Of a stretch of DNA of 64,000 nucleotides, positions 1 to 8,546 are shown piece by piece; the first letter of the stretch is position 1, and the number at the start of each line of letters is the position of its first letter. The DNA is taken from positions 1-64,000 of IMG/VR virus record IMGVR_UViG_3300023108_001277. One strand, given 5' to 3'. Both the position numbers and the translations under genes were made by a program. Origin of the DNA: a virus. Below the pieces are notes generated by a model. It ran no database searches, had not been told where the DNA came from, and saw only the letters and a program-made list of their open reading frames with translations.

Positions 1-1815
1 CAATATAATAAGAGTCAACTAGAAAGACTAATTAGTCAGTTCTGTACAAATCTTACAGCAAAAGCAAGAGCAGGTAAGATTGATCCTGTAATTGGTCGAG
101 GCAAAGAAATTGAAGAAACTGTACTAATCCTTGCACGTAGACAAAAAGCAAATGTAATGTTGGTTGGTGATCCTGGCGTAGGTAAAACTGCTATTGCTGA
201 AGGACTTGCGGTTGAAATCGTAAATGATAATGTACCAGAGTTTATTAAGGATAGTACTGTTTATGCTCTTGACATTGGTGCTCTAGTAGCAGGTAGCAAG
301 TACAGAGGTGACTTTGAAGAACGTCTTAAAATGGTCATTAATGCACTTGAAAAGAAAAAGAATTCAATTCTGTTTATTGACGAAGCACACATGATGAGTG
401 GTGCAGGTGCTGGTGGCCAAGGACAAGCAAATGATATGGCTAATATGCTAAAGCCTGCATTAAGTAAAGGAACAATTAAAGTTGTTGCTTCAACTACTTG
501 GGAAGAATTCCGTAAACACTTTGAAAAGGATCGTGCATTGATGCGTAGGTTCCAACGTGTCACAGTTGACGAGCCAGATGAAGAAACTTCAATTGATATT
601 CTTAAAGGTATTAAGAAATATTACGAAAAACATCACAATGTTAAGATTACACAAAAAGCAATTGAAAATGCTGTTAAGTATTCTGTAAAGTATATGGCTG
701 ATAAAAAGTTGCCAGACAAAGCAATTGATGTTATTGACCGTGCTGGTGCTAGATTTAAAATACTAGACAAAAAAGAAGGAACAGTTGATCACGACGAAAT
801 TGTATTTGAAATTTCTAAAATGACTGGATTACCTTTAGAACAAGTTGCGGCAAAAGACAGTGAAAATATGCGTGACCTTGAAGGTGGTATGAAAACGCAA
901 GTATTTGGACAAGACGAAGCAATTGATAGTTTGCTTGACAAAATTTATATTGCTCAAGCAGGTTTGAAATCGCTTAACAAGCCTGTCGGCTCGTTCTTGT
1001 TTGTAGGGCCAACTGGTTGTGGTAAAACAGAAACAGCAAAAGTTTTAGCCAAAGAAATGGGAACACAACTTGTACGTTTTGATATGAGTGAGTTTCAAGA
1101 AAAACATTCTGTTGCTAAGTTTATTGGTGCACCTCCAGGCTATGTAGGCTTTGAAGAAGACGCTGGTCAACTTATTACTAAATTGCAAGAACATCCTAAC
1201 TGTATTTTACTGTTAGATGAAATTGAAAAAGCACATAGAGATGTTTCTAATGTATTACTAGGACTTATGGACAATGGATTTGTCACAGGTTCAAATGGTA
1301 AAAAAGCAGATGCTCGTAATGCTGTTGTTATTATGACATCTAACTTAGGTGCTAGAGATATGGAAAAGAACGGCGTTGGTTTTGGTAGCCTCGAACGTGA
1401 AGGCGAAGATGATGATGCAGTAAATGATTTCTTTGCACCAGAGTTTCGTAATAGACTTGATGGCATTATTAAGTTTGGAAAACTTGATAAAAGAACTTCA
1501 GGACTTATTGTTGATAAGTTTATTAAAGAAACAAACGACCTTGTTAAAGACAAAGGAATTTATATTATTCTAACAGATGCGGCAAAAGATCATTTGATCA
1601 AAAAAGGATTTAATCGTAAAATGGGTGCAAGACCATTACAACGTGTTATTGATCAAAGTATTAAAAAGCCAATGTCTAAAGAAGTTTTATTTGGCGATCT
1701 TGTAAGTGGGGGTAAAGTCACAGTTGACTACGTTGATGGAGAAATTAAATTGAATGTAGAAAACTTCACACTTGAACACAAGGAACAAGACGTTGAAAGC
1801 ACAACACACGAATAA
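1..1815 (+). CDS. clpA: ClpA-type AAA+ unfoldase, 5' end outside the window
   Basis: Hsp100/Clp ATPase that unfolds substrates and feeds them to a peptidase. The reading frame is open from base 1, so the N-domain and the start lie upstream. The visible part has the D1 Walker A GDPGVGKT (visible residues 56-63) and Walker B ILFIDEAH, then D2 with GPTGCGKT (about 336-343) and ILLLDEIEKAH, and the Clp C-terminal subdomain (FRNRLD, MGARPLQRVI). There is no ClpB-type middle coiled coil between D1 and D2, which favours ClpA. Where ClpA carries its ClpP-docking IGL loop this protein has VGF, consistent with docking to the phage ClpP at 24075. The stop overlaps the next gene. The family is certain; the partner is inferred. 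Confidence 0.92.
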   Translation, partial: QYNKSQLERLISQFCTNLTAKARAGKIDPVIGRGKEIEETVLILARRQKANVMLVGDPGVGKTAIAEGLAVEIVNDNVPEFIKDSTVYALDIGALVAGSKYRGDFEERLKMVINALEKKKNSILFIDEAHMMSGAGAGGQGQANDMANMLKPALSKGTIKVVASTTWEEFRKHFEKDRALMRRFQRVTVDEPDEETSIDILKGIKKYYEKHHNVKITQKAIENAVKYSVKYMADKKLPDKAIDVIDRAGARFKILDKKEGTVDHDEIVFEISKMTGLPLEQVAAKDSENMRDLEGGMKTQVFGQDEAIDSLLDKIYIAQAGLKSLNKPVGSFLFVGPTGCGKTETAKVLAKEMGTQLVRFDMSEFQEKHSVAKFIGAPPGYVGFEEDAGQLITKLQEHPNCILLLDEIEKAHRDVSNVLLGLMDNGFVTGSNGKKADARNAVVIMTSNLGARDMEKNGVGFGSLEREGEDDDAVNDFFAPEFRNRLDGIIKFGKLDKRTSGLIVDKFIKETNDLVKDKGIYIILTDAAKDHLIKKGFNRKMGARPLQRVIDQSIKKPMSKEVLFGDLVSGGKVTVDYVDGEIKLNVENFTLEHKEQDVESTTHE

Positions 1816-2503
1816 ACTGTTCTTTAACAAATACCTTTACAAAGCAACTGTGTATTGCCCACGCATTGCTTTTATAAGATATCCCAAAGACAAAGTTTTT
1901 TCTGCATTAACTAAATCTGAAAATTTTAACGAGTTTTTAGCCAAAGGCGGAAATACTCTTAAAAATAGATGGGACCAAACCCGTCCTAAAGATATGTGGG
2001 AAAATAGATTTACAATATACAAGATTATGCAAATGCGTGAAAAACTGTATTCTCAAAATACAGAATTTACAATGCGTTTGGAAACAAGTCATTGCGGATT
2101 TTATCTAAATGATAAAGATTTGTTTGATGATATTTGTAAACAGTTTAAAGATATTGTAGTAGATATTTCATGGCCTACAGATGAAAAACACGGAACTTAC
2201 TTGTTGAATAATCCTACACATGAAATTGTTAACAATTATCCGCACGGCAAATATCGCTATCGTATTAATTTAAGAAATAAATTCTTAAGCAGTGATGTCA
2301 GACAAGGATTTAAAGATTGGATTAAAAATTATCCTGATTTGGAAATTACTGATATAACATTAAATTCAATCAAAAACGGTGGGTATGATTTAAATGGTAA
2401 ATTTTTATACTCGACAAATAAAGATATTATGTTATTATTACAAATGTATCTAAGCGATGCGGTTAAAAGCATCACAGAATTCAAACTAAGAAAGGAACTT
2501 TGA
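1793..2503 (+). CDS. conserved phage protein of unknown function
   Basis: A protein of about 236 residues, rich in aromatic and basic residues, with no motif I can assign. The start is not an ATG. Two in-frame TTG codons occur at 1772 and 1793, both inside the end of clpA. The TTG at 1793 is preceded by AAGGA with an 8-base spacer, so I prefer it; an ATG start would cut off much of the protein. Its stop overlaps the start of the next gene (TGATG), so it is probably co-translated with its neighbours. Function unknown. Confidence 0.7.
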   Translation: MKAQHTNKLFFNKYLYKATVYCPRIAFIRYPKDKVFSALTKSENFNEFLAKGGNTLKNRWDQTRPKDMWENRFTIYKIMQMREKLYSQNTEFTMRLETSHCGFYLNDKDLFDDICKQFKDIVVDISWPTDEKHGTYLLNNPTHEIVNNYPHGKYRYRINLRNKFLSSDVRQGFKDWIKNYPDLEITDITLNSIKNGGYDLNGKFLYSTNKDIMLLLQMYLSDAVKSITEFKLRKEL

Positions 2504-2784
2504 TGCAAAAAGAAAACATAGTACGAGAACTAATTAAACGAAACGTTATTACCGAAGGAACAAATGTTCATGCTGTTGTGACAGCAAGTGGATTAGGTGG
2601 TCAACCAATTAGAATCCAAAAGCAAGTTTTGATTGGAAACTTAGGTCATACATCTGCAAAAGGTTGGGATCGCTGTGATGCTGGTAAAGATCACTTATAT
2701 AAAGTAAATTACAGTGATATTAATCTAATTGAGGGCATGGAAATTGCTAGAATGGCCCAGGCATATAAAATCAAAATCAAATAA
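2503..2784 (+). CDS. small conserved protein, unknown function
   Basis: A protein of 93 residues starting at the ATG that overlaps the preceding TGA stop. A TTG three bases upstream is in frame but adds only one residue. It has an N-terminal amphipathic helix (VRELIKRNV) and a glycine-rich central part ending in a lysine-rich tail. There are no membrane segments or catalytic motifs. It sits in a run of overlapping genes downstream of clpA. Function unknown. Confidence 0.7.
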   Translation: MQKENIVRELIKRNVITEGTNVHAVVTASGLGGQPIRIQKQVLIGNLGHTSAKGWDRCDAGKDHLYKVNYSDINLIEGMEIARMAQAYKIKIK

Positions 2785-2795
2785 ATAAAAGTACT

Positions 2796-3188
2796 ATGCC
2801 AGAACAAAGTACAAATTTTCAGTTTACAATCAACAGTGCAGAAACTGCCCAAGTTGATCACCCAGGCGATAGCACGGTTGAAACATACACCAGTGCTAAA
2901 GTAAAAGGCGACGGCTACTACAAAGGCGGTGACGGAGTACATACATACGAAATCAAAGTTGACGGGTTTTACGGAACAGTTAAAATTGAAGCAACTTTAG
3001 CATCTGAACCTACCAGCGACGATTGGTTTGATGTATCAGGAACGGAACATACAGCCGATCCTAGCGATAGTACTGTAAACAGAACAGGCTCTTATATGTA
3101 CAATTTTACAGGTAATTTTGTTTGGCTAAGAGCAGTTATTTCTAATTTTACAGATGGAACAGTTAATCATATAAGGGTGAATTACTAA
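2796..3188 (+). CDS. beta-rich hypothetical protein
   Basis: A protein of 130 residues, rich in Thr, Ser, Gly, Asp and aromatic residues in alternating patterns typical of beta-sandwich proteins (for example VKIEATLASEP, FVWLRAVISNF). It has no signal peptide or cysteine. The composition resembles small phage decoration or fibre-domain proteins, but that is only an impression. The stop TAA is shared with the next start (TAATG). AATAAATA lies 8 bases before the start, which is too close to act as a normal promoter for this gene. Confidence 0.7.
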   Translation: MPEQSTNFQFTINSAETAQVDHPGDSTVETYTSAKVKGDGYYKGGDGVHTYEIKVDGFYGTVKIEATLASEPTSDDWFDVSGTEHTADPSDSTVNRTGSYMYNFTGNFVWLRAVISNFTDGTVNHIRVNY

Positions 3189-3484
3189 TGAGTGAACAAC
3201 ATTTTGTAAGGCTTATCTTTAACGAAGATCAAGGCGAAAACTTTATTAGAATATTCGCAGGTGCTATGTCACATACACTTGACGAGTGTTTGTTAGAATC
3301 TGCAGAAGACCAAAAAATCATTTTTGAATCTTATAAAACAACTGAAGGACATTACGTTTACGAAGTTGCTCTTTCACAAGAACTAAGCAACCAAAAAGCA
3401 GACGACATGGCTGACATTATTTCCAAAACTATTACTGGTGATTACGAAATTGAAGTTAGCGGAAACGGCTATAATCTCCAATAA
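3188..3484 (+). CDS. hypothetical protein
   Basis: An acidic protein of 98 residues that looks like a small alpha/beta fold. The start overlaps the preceding stop by one base, suggesting translational coupling. It is the last gene before a promoter-containing gap. No family recognised. Confidence 0.65.
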   Translation: MSEQHFVRLIFNEDQGENFIRIFAGAMSHTLDECLLESAEDQKIIFESYKTTEGHYVYEVALSQELSNQKADDMADIISKTITGDYEIEVSGNGYNLQ

Positions 3485-3518
3485 TAGTCATTTTGGTAAA
3501 ATTAACCAACAGTTGTAG

Positions 3519-3550
3519 TTGACTTTATACACATTCTTTGCTATTATAAT
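3519..3550 (+). promoter_or_regulatory. host-type promoter
   Basis: TTGACT at 3519-3524, then TATTAT at 3542-3547 with a 17 bp spacer, overlapping TATAAT at 3545-3550. It reads toward the small winged-helix-like gene at 3606. A perfect inverted repeat begins at the expected transcription start. Confidence 0.6.
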
Positions 3551-3556
3551 ATATGT

Positions 3557-3580
3557 AAAACACTTAATTGTGAGTGTTTT
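3557..3580 (+). other. hairpin with T-tract in the 5' leader
   Basis: AAAACACT (3557-3564) pairs perfectly with AGTGTTTT (3573-3580) across an 8-base loop, and the second arm runs into a T-rich stretch. It could be a terminator for the upstream genes, or a 5'-end structure protecting the transcript that starts at the promoter just upstream. Confidence 0.5.
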
Positions 3581-3605
3581 TTATTAAATGTCAATAGGAG
3601 AAAAC

Positions 3606-3875
3606 ATGACTAACAATTCAAAAACTATCCAGGCTAAAGTACTTGCTTCATTACAAAATGGTAATGAACTAACTGCGGCTCAAATCAAATCAAGATTTGG
3701 TGCAGGAAACCCAGGTGCAGTAATTCAAGCACTACGTTTCAACGGTTTCCCAGTATATCTTAACACTGTTAAAGATAGCAAAGGTAGAGTTTACAAGAAG
3801 TACCGTTTAGGTACGGCTAGCAGAGCGGTTATCGCGGCTGGTTATAAAGCAATGGCAAAAGGCCTAGTTGCTTAA
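3606..3875 (+). CDS. small basic protein, winged-helix-like
   Basis: A basic protein of 89 residues. The start is chosen at the ATG preceded by TAGGAG; an in-frame ATG 18 bases upstream lacks a good site. Residues about 20-65 (LTAAQIKSRFG, then AVIQALRFNGFPVY, then a KDSKGRVYKKYRLG hairpin) follow the helix-turn-helix plus wing order of winged-helix DNA-binding domains, and the tail is a short Ala/Lys helix. It is a single-gene unit, with its own promoter and leader hairpin upstream and a strong terminator downstream, so it is likely made in quantity. A DNA-binding or transcriptional role is inferred from the fold impression only. Confidence 0.75.
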   Translation: MTNNSKTIQAKVLASLQNGNELTAAQIKSRFGAGNPGAVIQALRFNGFPVYLNTVKDSKGRVYKKYRLGTASRAVIAAGYKAMAKGLVA

Positions 3876-3890
3876 TTAAACTTGAGGTAT

Positions 3891-3912
3891 AAGGCCCCTT
3901 CGGGGGCCTTTA
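3891..3912 (+). terminator. rho-independent terminator with UUCG loop
   Basis: AAGGCCCC and GGGGCCTT form an 8 bp GC-rich stem closed by TTCG, followed by a short T-rich run. It sits directly after the small basic gene ending at 3875. Confidence 0.85.
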
Positions 3913-3932
3913 CTGCTTTATAAAGGATCAAT

Positions 3933-4169
3933 ATGCAAAATAATCAACACCTACCTGAAAAAATAGAAGTTAATTGTACAGATAATGGTCAAACAGTACA
4001 AGCATACTTAGATCGCTATGTAGAGAAAATGTACATAGATGTTATTATAAACACCGTAAAAGTGCGTTTATCGTACAAAAATAAAGACCTATATGTAGGT
4101 CACATGGCTGGATTAGAATTCACAGCAAACACACCAGAAATCACAGAAATCAAACCCTTTCGAAGATAA
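3933..4169 (+). CDS. hypothetical protein
   Basis: A protein of 78 residues with alternating hydrophobic strands (VIINTVKVRLSY). The start is supported by AAAGGA a few bases upstream. It follows a terminator and has no clear promoter of its own, so it may depend on read-through. No family recognised. Confidence 0.6.
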   Translation: MQNNQHLPEKIEVNCTDNGQTVQAYLDRYVEKMYIDVIINTVKVRLSYKNKDLYVGHMAGLEFTANTPEITEIKPFRR

Positions 4170-4178
4170 GTCCTCTTG

Positions 4179-4186
4179 CATAAATA
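4179..4186 (+). promoter_or_regulatory. T4-late-like promoter element (CATAAATA)
   Basis: It matches the T4 late promoter TATAAATA at 7 of 8 positions and lies 21 bases before the start of the 842-residue gene, with an AGGAG site between. Similar octamers occur at 14276 and 30244. Use by a gp55-type sigma factor is inferred; no such gene is in the window. Confidence 0.5.
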
Positions 4187-4207
4187 CTTCAGTAGGAGTA
4201 TTATAAT

Positions 4208-6736
4208 ATGGACACTATGGACTTTAGAAAATTAATAAACAAAATTGATGGCGTTCAAACAGAAGCCAAAAAAGAAGTTAAACGCAAACAATATAAGACA
4301 GCATCAGAAGTAATTGCTGATTTGCAAGACGCTGTATTTGCTGAACCAAGCAAATCACAGATCAAATACAGCAGTGCTAATATTCAAAAATTTACAGATG
4401 CTAAAGCAGAAATTGCGTACAAACTATCAGAACTATCACAACTAATTAAAAATAACGACGACCTTTCGTTGTTTTTATCCAACGTTAGCAACATGATACA
4501 CAATGACAAGCAAATTGGTCCAGGCTTAGTTAAAGTTGTACAAGCGGCGATGGAAAGACATAAAGATATTCCATTAGAAAAAGATCCAGATTCAGAAGTT
4601 CCATATGATGACTCTGACGATGATGAATTTGAATCACAATCACACAGTAATATTGCTAAGGCAATTGAAGAACAAAATCTAGAAGAAGAATTTAAAATCC
4701 TTTGGGATGAAGAGCCAAAGAAACGTGGCGGCGGAATGTATCAAGCAATTGAATATGCAAATGGTACTAAAGGTTATGTTCCTATGGCTGTTGATGGTCG
4801 TCCTATTTGGACAGGTTCAGTCCGTGACAGATACATGGCTGACAGATTAAAAGACATGGGATTTGGTTTACCAGCATACTCATACGGAAAAGACTTTGAT
4901 GCTGACTTCCAAGGAAATCCAGCAAATTATGATCAAGGATCAGGCGAGTATGTAGGAACACACAGAAAAGTAGGTAGCCGTTGGGTAGCACTCGATCAAT
5001 ATAAACATTGGAGTAAGAGTGATGACGGAAACTTCTATACTGATAGAAGTGAAGCACTTAAAGATGTAAGTTTTGCTGAATGGAAACAAGCAGGCGACAT
5101 TAGAAATATCAATCATGAATTAAAAATGTTAGCATTACAGATTCAAGCAATTCCAATGCGTGACCAGAAAGAAGCATATGAAGCAATTCTAACTGTTAAC
5201 AGAGCATACCGTGGTGATGCTCAAGCATTTGAAGATATGACAAGAATGGTTAACTCAGGTGTAGACATTCAAGTTATGATTGCGGCGGCTGGCTTTAGAG
5301 GCAAGAGAGCATTACAAGATCTTGCTAACAACGATGAAATTGAAAAGGCATTACAAAGTAAAGCACACGCGGCTAAACTAGCAGATCTTGAAAAAGAAGA
5401 AGCAGAAGAAAAAGCAGTAAACATCATGGGCGGCAAAGCAGGTACATTTGGTAAAGATGGTATGACTGGCCAAACAAGATACAAAGGTGATATTGGTTTA
5501 GCAAAAGATGCTGAACAATCGCAATCATCTTCTTCAACACAATCAAGTAAACCAAAAGTGAATCAAATGCCTGATGTACAATTACAAGGTATGTATGAAA
5601 GTGAAAATCTAACAGAGTTTGACTTTCTAAAAAAGTTATTTGGAAAAAAGCCTGAACAAAAACCTGCAAATGGTAAACTTCCGTTTGGTGGTGAAAGACG
5701 TATTCAGTCAAATGGTGGCACTGTAAATTTTAACATTGATAAAAACAAGAACAAAACTCAATGGAGTTATCAAGGTAAAGAGTATACAATTTATGCTACT
5801 GATGAAGAATTAGATAAATTTGAAAACAGCCATCATAGCAATGGTTGGGAAATGATTTCAGGTACTAGAGAAAAAGTAGTTTCTAAAGATCCTAAGCCTG
5901 TAGAAATTAAACCTTACACACCTAGCGGTGACGATTCAGCAATGTTTAAACCAACTGATGCTTCTGCACCTAAATCAGGTGTTTATGCAAAAGATGCACA
6001 AGGCGGGGAAACACGTAAGGGTGATCCAGATATGGTTGCACAGGCTGAAAAACGTTTTAAATCAAAAAAACTTGATCCAAATAGTGATGAAGCAAAAAAA
6101 CTATTTAAAGATCTTGAATTAGAGAGTATTCAAAACGAAGGTGATAACATTTATCATCCTTGCACTAAATCATTTAAACATGATAAGTTTGGTGAAGGTG
6201 AAGTTATTCATGGCGAACACACATTAAGTGAAGACGGAACAGTCACACACTACGATGCTAAATTTGTACGTGAAGACGGATCACAATTTATTGTTAGAAA
6301 TATTCCAGTAGCGAATATGAAAGAGTGTGTTGTTGTAGAACACAGCCACCCAGCAAAGAAAAAGAAAAAAGTAAAAGAATCAATTGAACAAGTAGAAGAA
6401 GATATTTGGTTTAACGATTTAACAGATGTCACATTACACGGTGATGAATTTTATGAAGCGTTTGGTTGGATTGGCGAAAACGATGAAAACATTGAAGAAG
6501 CAGAATACCAAGGACGCACAGTTAAACTAAACAAACCAATGCGTGGCGATGTTAAGAAGTTTAAAGTATATGTTAAGAATCCAAAAGGTAATGTAGTTAA
6601 AGTTAACTTTGGTGATCCTAACATGAAGATTAAAAAATCAAACCCAGCAAGAAGGAAAAGTTTCCGTGCTAGACACAACTGCGATACTCCAGGTCCAAAG
6701 CATAAAGCACGTTATTGGTCATGTAGAAAATGGTGA
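4208..6736 (+). CDS. large multi-module lysine-rich protein, candidate internal or virion protein
   Basis: A protein of 842 residues. The N-terminus (MDFRKLINKI, after a 3-residue extension) resembles that of the gene at 10745 (MDFNKILNKF). Then come a charged helical region, a central part with MYQAIEYANGTKG and several aromatic repeats, a low-complexity Ser/Gln/Lys linker around residue 435-455, and a beta-rich segment with FGEGEVIHGEH. A basic C-terminal module (GDVKKFKVYVKNP, RKSFRARHNC, ARYWSCRKW) carries two cysteines. I know that last module only as a recurring C-terminal piece in proteins of marine T4-like phages. A late-type promoter precedes the gene. Lys/Glu-rich mosaics of this kind suit a head-internal or scaffold-associated protein, but no enzyme motif is visible. 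Confidence 0.75.
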   Translation: MDTMDFRKLINKIDGVQTEAKKEVKRKQYKTASEVIADLQDAVFAEPSKSQIKYSSANIQKFTDAKAEIAYKLSELSQLIKNNDDLSLFLSNVSNMIHNDKQIGPGLVKVVQAAMERHKDIPLEKDPDSEVPYDDSDDDEFESQSHSNIAKAIEEQNLEEEFKILWDEEPKKRGGGMYQAIEYANGTKGYVPMAVDGRPIWTGSVRDRYMADRLKDMGFGLPAYSYGKDFDADFQGNPANYDQGSGEYVGTHRKVGSRWVALDQYKHWSKSDDGNFYTDRSEALKDVSFAEWKQAGDIRNINHELKMLALQIQAIPMRDQKEAYEAILTVNRAYRGDAQAFEDMTRMVNSGVDIQVMIAAAGFRGKRALQDLANNDEIEKALQSKAHAAKLADLEKEEAEEKAVNIMGGKAGTFGKDGMTGQTRYKGDIGLAKDAEQSQSSSSTQSSKPKVNQMPDVQLQGMYESENLTEFDFLKKLFGKKPEQKPANGKLPFGGERRIQSNGGTVNFNIDKNKNKTQWSYQGKEYTIYATDEELDKFENSHHSNGWEMISGTREKVVSKDPKPVEIKPYTPSGDDSAMFKPTDASAPKSGVYAKDAQGGETRKGDPDMVAQAEKRFKSKKLDPNSDEAKKLFKDLELESIQNEGDNIYHPCTKSFKHDKFGEGEVIHGEHTLSEDGTVTHYDAKFVREDGSQFIVRNIPVANMKECVVVEHSHPAKKKKKVKESIEQVEEDIWFNDLTDVTLHGDEFYEAFGWIGENDENIEEAEYQGRTVKLNKPMRGDVKKFKVYVKNPKGNVVKVNFGDPNMKIKKSNPARRKSFRARHNCDTPGPKHKARYWSCRKW

Positions 6737-6742
6737 TGAACA

Positions 6743-7090
6743 ATGCTATTAAAGGAACTGTTTGACAATAATGTATCACAAGATACGCCAGATGTACTAG
6801 TAGACGATATTAAGTTTTATATCGAACACAACGACGACTTACACAAAAATTATTTTTTAAAAGTAGTAGACGGAATTAAAAAAGGTCCTGCTACAGACGC
6901 CAACGAATGTTATTCGTCGTTTATGGAAATGGTTGAAGAAGGTTGCAAAATGTATCAGGAAGAATACAAACTACCTGGTAATATAGAAGAAATTTATACC
7001 AAAGATCTAAAAGAAAAAATTTGTAGACAATTTGCGGAATCACAAATAGAATTAATCAACAACGGCGAATACGATCCCAAGGAGGAATAA
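6743..7090 (+). CDS. hypothetical protein with Alt-like N-terminal tag
   Basis: An acidic helical protein of 115 residues. Its first residues MLLKELFDNN resemble the N-terminal capsid-targeting tag of T4 Alt (MELITELFDE, from memory). The rest has two cysteines and no recognisable motif. It starts 6 bases after the preceding stop with no strong ribosome site, so coupling is likely. It opens a run of genes with related N-terminal tags. Confidence 0.65.
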   Translation: MLLKELFDNNVSQDTPDVLVDDIKFYIEHNDDLHKNYFLKVVDGIKKGPATDANECYSSFMEMVEEGCKMYQEEYKLPGNIEEIYTKDLKEKICRQFAESQIELINNGEYDPKEE

Positions 7091-7792
7091 ATGAGAATTG
7101 ACGAAGTTGTCAACAACAGGACAGCCGTTATTGCTTGGGGTAGAATGAATCCTCCTACCATTGGACATCAAAAAGTTGTTGATACTGTAAAATCAACAGC
7201 ACAAAAAGTAATGGGCGACCCCATTTTATTTTTAACTAAAACCCAAGACGCTAAAAAGAATCCATTAACATTTGCAGAAAAGTTTCATTTTGCAAGTGAA
7301 ATGTTTAATATTCCTATCAATAGAAATACTAGTGTAAAAACTATCATACAAGCATTACAACTATTACAAGGCGACGGATATCGCAATGTTGTTATTGTTG
7401 CAGGTAGTGATCGTGTACAACAATACCAAGACCTAGTTGACAAATACAATAACACTCCTGATAAGTCAGGTGAAATACCGTTTGCTTTTAATGCTGTTAA
7501 AGTTGTTAGCAGTGGAGAACGTGATCCTGATGCAGACGGCGTTGAAGGAATGAGTGCAAGTAAATTAAGACAACTTGCAGTTGAAGGAAACTTTGACGGA
7601 TTTAAACAAGGTGTTTCAGGTAATGAAACTCTTGCAAAACAAATGTACAATAGGGTTAGACAGGCAATGGGTATTCAAGACGAAACAAATGAAGAAGCCG
7701 CAGGAGTTGGTATTCTTACAAAACAAAACACAACTAAGGATGTTAAGAAAGGCACCCTTAAAAAAATGATGAAGGGGTTTAGATTAATATGA
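7091..7792 (+). CDS. NMN adenylyltransferase / cytidylyltransferase-like nucleotidyltransferase
   Basis: HIGH-superfamily nucleotidyltransferase of 233 residues. The ATP-binding motif is GRMNPPTIGH (residues about 17-26) and the second signature is MSASKLR (about 155-161, the ISxTxxR position). The family transfers AMP or CMP; NMN adenylyltransferase (NadM type) would make NAD, but the substrate cannot be read from sequence. A strong AAGGAGG site precedes the start. The first nine residues (MRIDEVVNN) match the tag seen on neighbouring genes, so the enzyme might be packaged in the head. A lysine-rich tail extends beyond the catalytic domain. The stop overlaps the next start (ATGA). Confidence 0.82.
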   Translation: MRIDEVVNNRTAVIAWGRMNPPTIGHQKVVDTVKSTAQKVMGDPILFLTKTQDAKKNPLTFAEKFHFASEMFNIPINRNTSVKTIIQALQLLQGDGYRNVVIVAGSDRVQQYQDLVDKYNNTPDKSGEIPFAFNAVKVVSSGERDPDADGVEGMSASKLRQLAVEGNFDGFKQGVSGNETLAKQMYNRVRQAMGIQDETNEEAAGVGILTKQNTTKDVKKGTLKKMMKGFRLI

Positions 7793-8325
7793 GAGCAAGA
7801 CAATTTATAAATGAAGGTAAACAAGAAATCATGCATATTGTTAATGCAATTAAAGATGTTGCTGGCAGAGTGCAAGAAGTAAGACAATACCTTGAAGGAT
7901 TAATAGGCAAACCATTAGATCAAATTAGTTCACAAGACATCTACAATAATGTTATTCAAAACGGTGTTGCTTATGCACGAGCAGGGGCTAGAATGGGTGC
8001 TCGAGAAATTCAACGTACAGGATACAGTGTAGGAATGTTGCGTATGTATTTGACATGGAATAAAGGCGACATTGCAAAACAAATAAATGCTTACTTGCCA
8101 AAGATTATGCAACTTACAGATTTAAATGAACCTACTGGTCCAAGTTTTGATGCTAAGAAACGTATTGCTGTAGAGATGGATATTTCTGTACAAGACATTG
8201 ATGCAATTATTCAAACATATGATCACCTAGCATCTAAATTTCCTGAAGCGGCAAGACTGTTTGAAAAAGGCGATTTAGAAGGTGCATTAGATCAAGTTAT
8301 TGCAAGAATGCTAAAAGGTCTATAA
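7789..8325 (+). CDS. hypothetical helical protein with capsid-targeting-like tag
   Basis: A mostly helical protein of 178 residues. The N-terminus MRARQFINE resembles the T4 internal protein targeting sequence (MKTYQEFIAE, from memory), including an I-x-E position like the cleavage sites of the T4 prohead protease. The remainder has no known motif. It overlaps its neighbours by 4 bases and 1 base, so it belongs to one translational unit. A packaged internal protein is a hypothesis. Confidence 0.65.
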   Translation: MRARQFINEGKQEIMHIVNAIKDVAGRVQEVRQYLEGLIGKPLDQISSQDIYNNVIQNGVAYARAGARMGAREIQRTGYSVGMLRMYLTWNKGDIAKQINAYLPKIMQLTDLNEPTGPSFDAKKRIAVEMDISVQDIDAIIQTYDHLASKFPEAARLFEKGDLEGALDQVIARMLKGL

Positions 8326-8546
8326 TGACAAAAGAAGAACTACAAAAACTTGCAGGGATTACAAACACATTTAAAGGATTATCAGAATATCAAATTGATG
8401 AAAATCCTAGTATTACTGCTTCTAAAATAAAAGCCAAAGAAAAGAAAATGGGTGTTAAACCTGGAGATAGTGAATGGTTTAAACTTTGGTTTAGCAGACC
8501 TTTTATGACAGGACATAATGGTTTTAGAGGGCGTAAGAAAAAATGA
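8325..8546 (+). CDS. small basic protein with WFxLWFSRPFMTG module
   Basis: A protein of 73 residues: an N-terminal MTKEELQKLAGI helix, a middle YQIDENPS link, and a C-terminal basic module with PGDSEWFKLWFSRPF and an RKKK end. Both ends look like interchangeable modules seen across marine T4-like phage proteins. It is translationally coupled on both sides. Function unknown. Confidence 0.65.
   Translation: MTKEELQKLAGITNTFKGLSEYQIDENPSITASKIKAKEKKMGVKPGDSEWFKLWFSRPFMTGHNGFRGRKKK

Noticed and set aside
2780-2787. AATAAATA before the gene at 2796 as a late promoter
   Set aside because: It lies only 8 bases before the ATG and overlaps the preceding stop codon, leaving no room for a leader.
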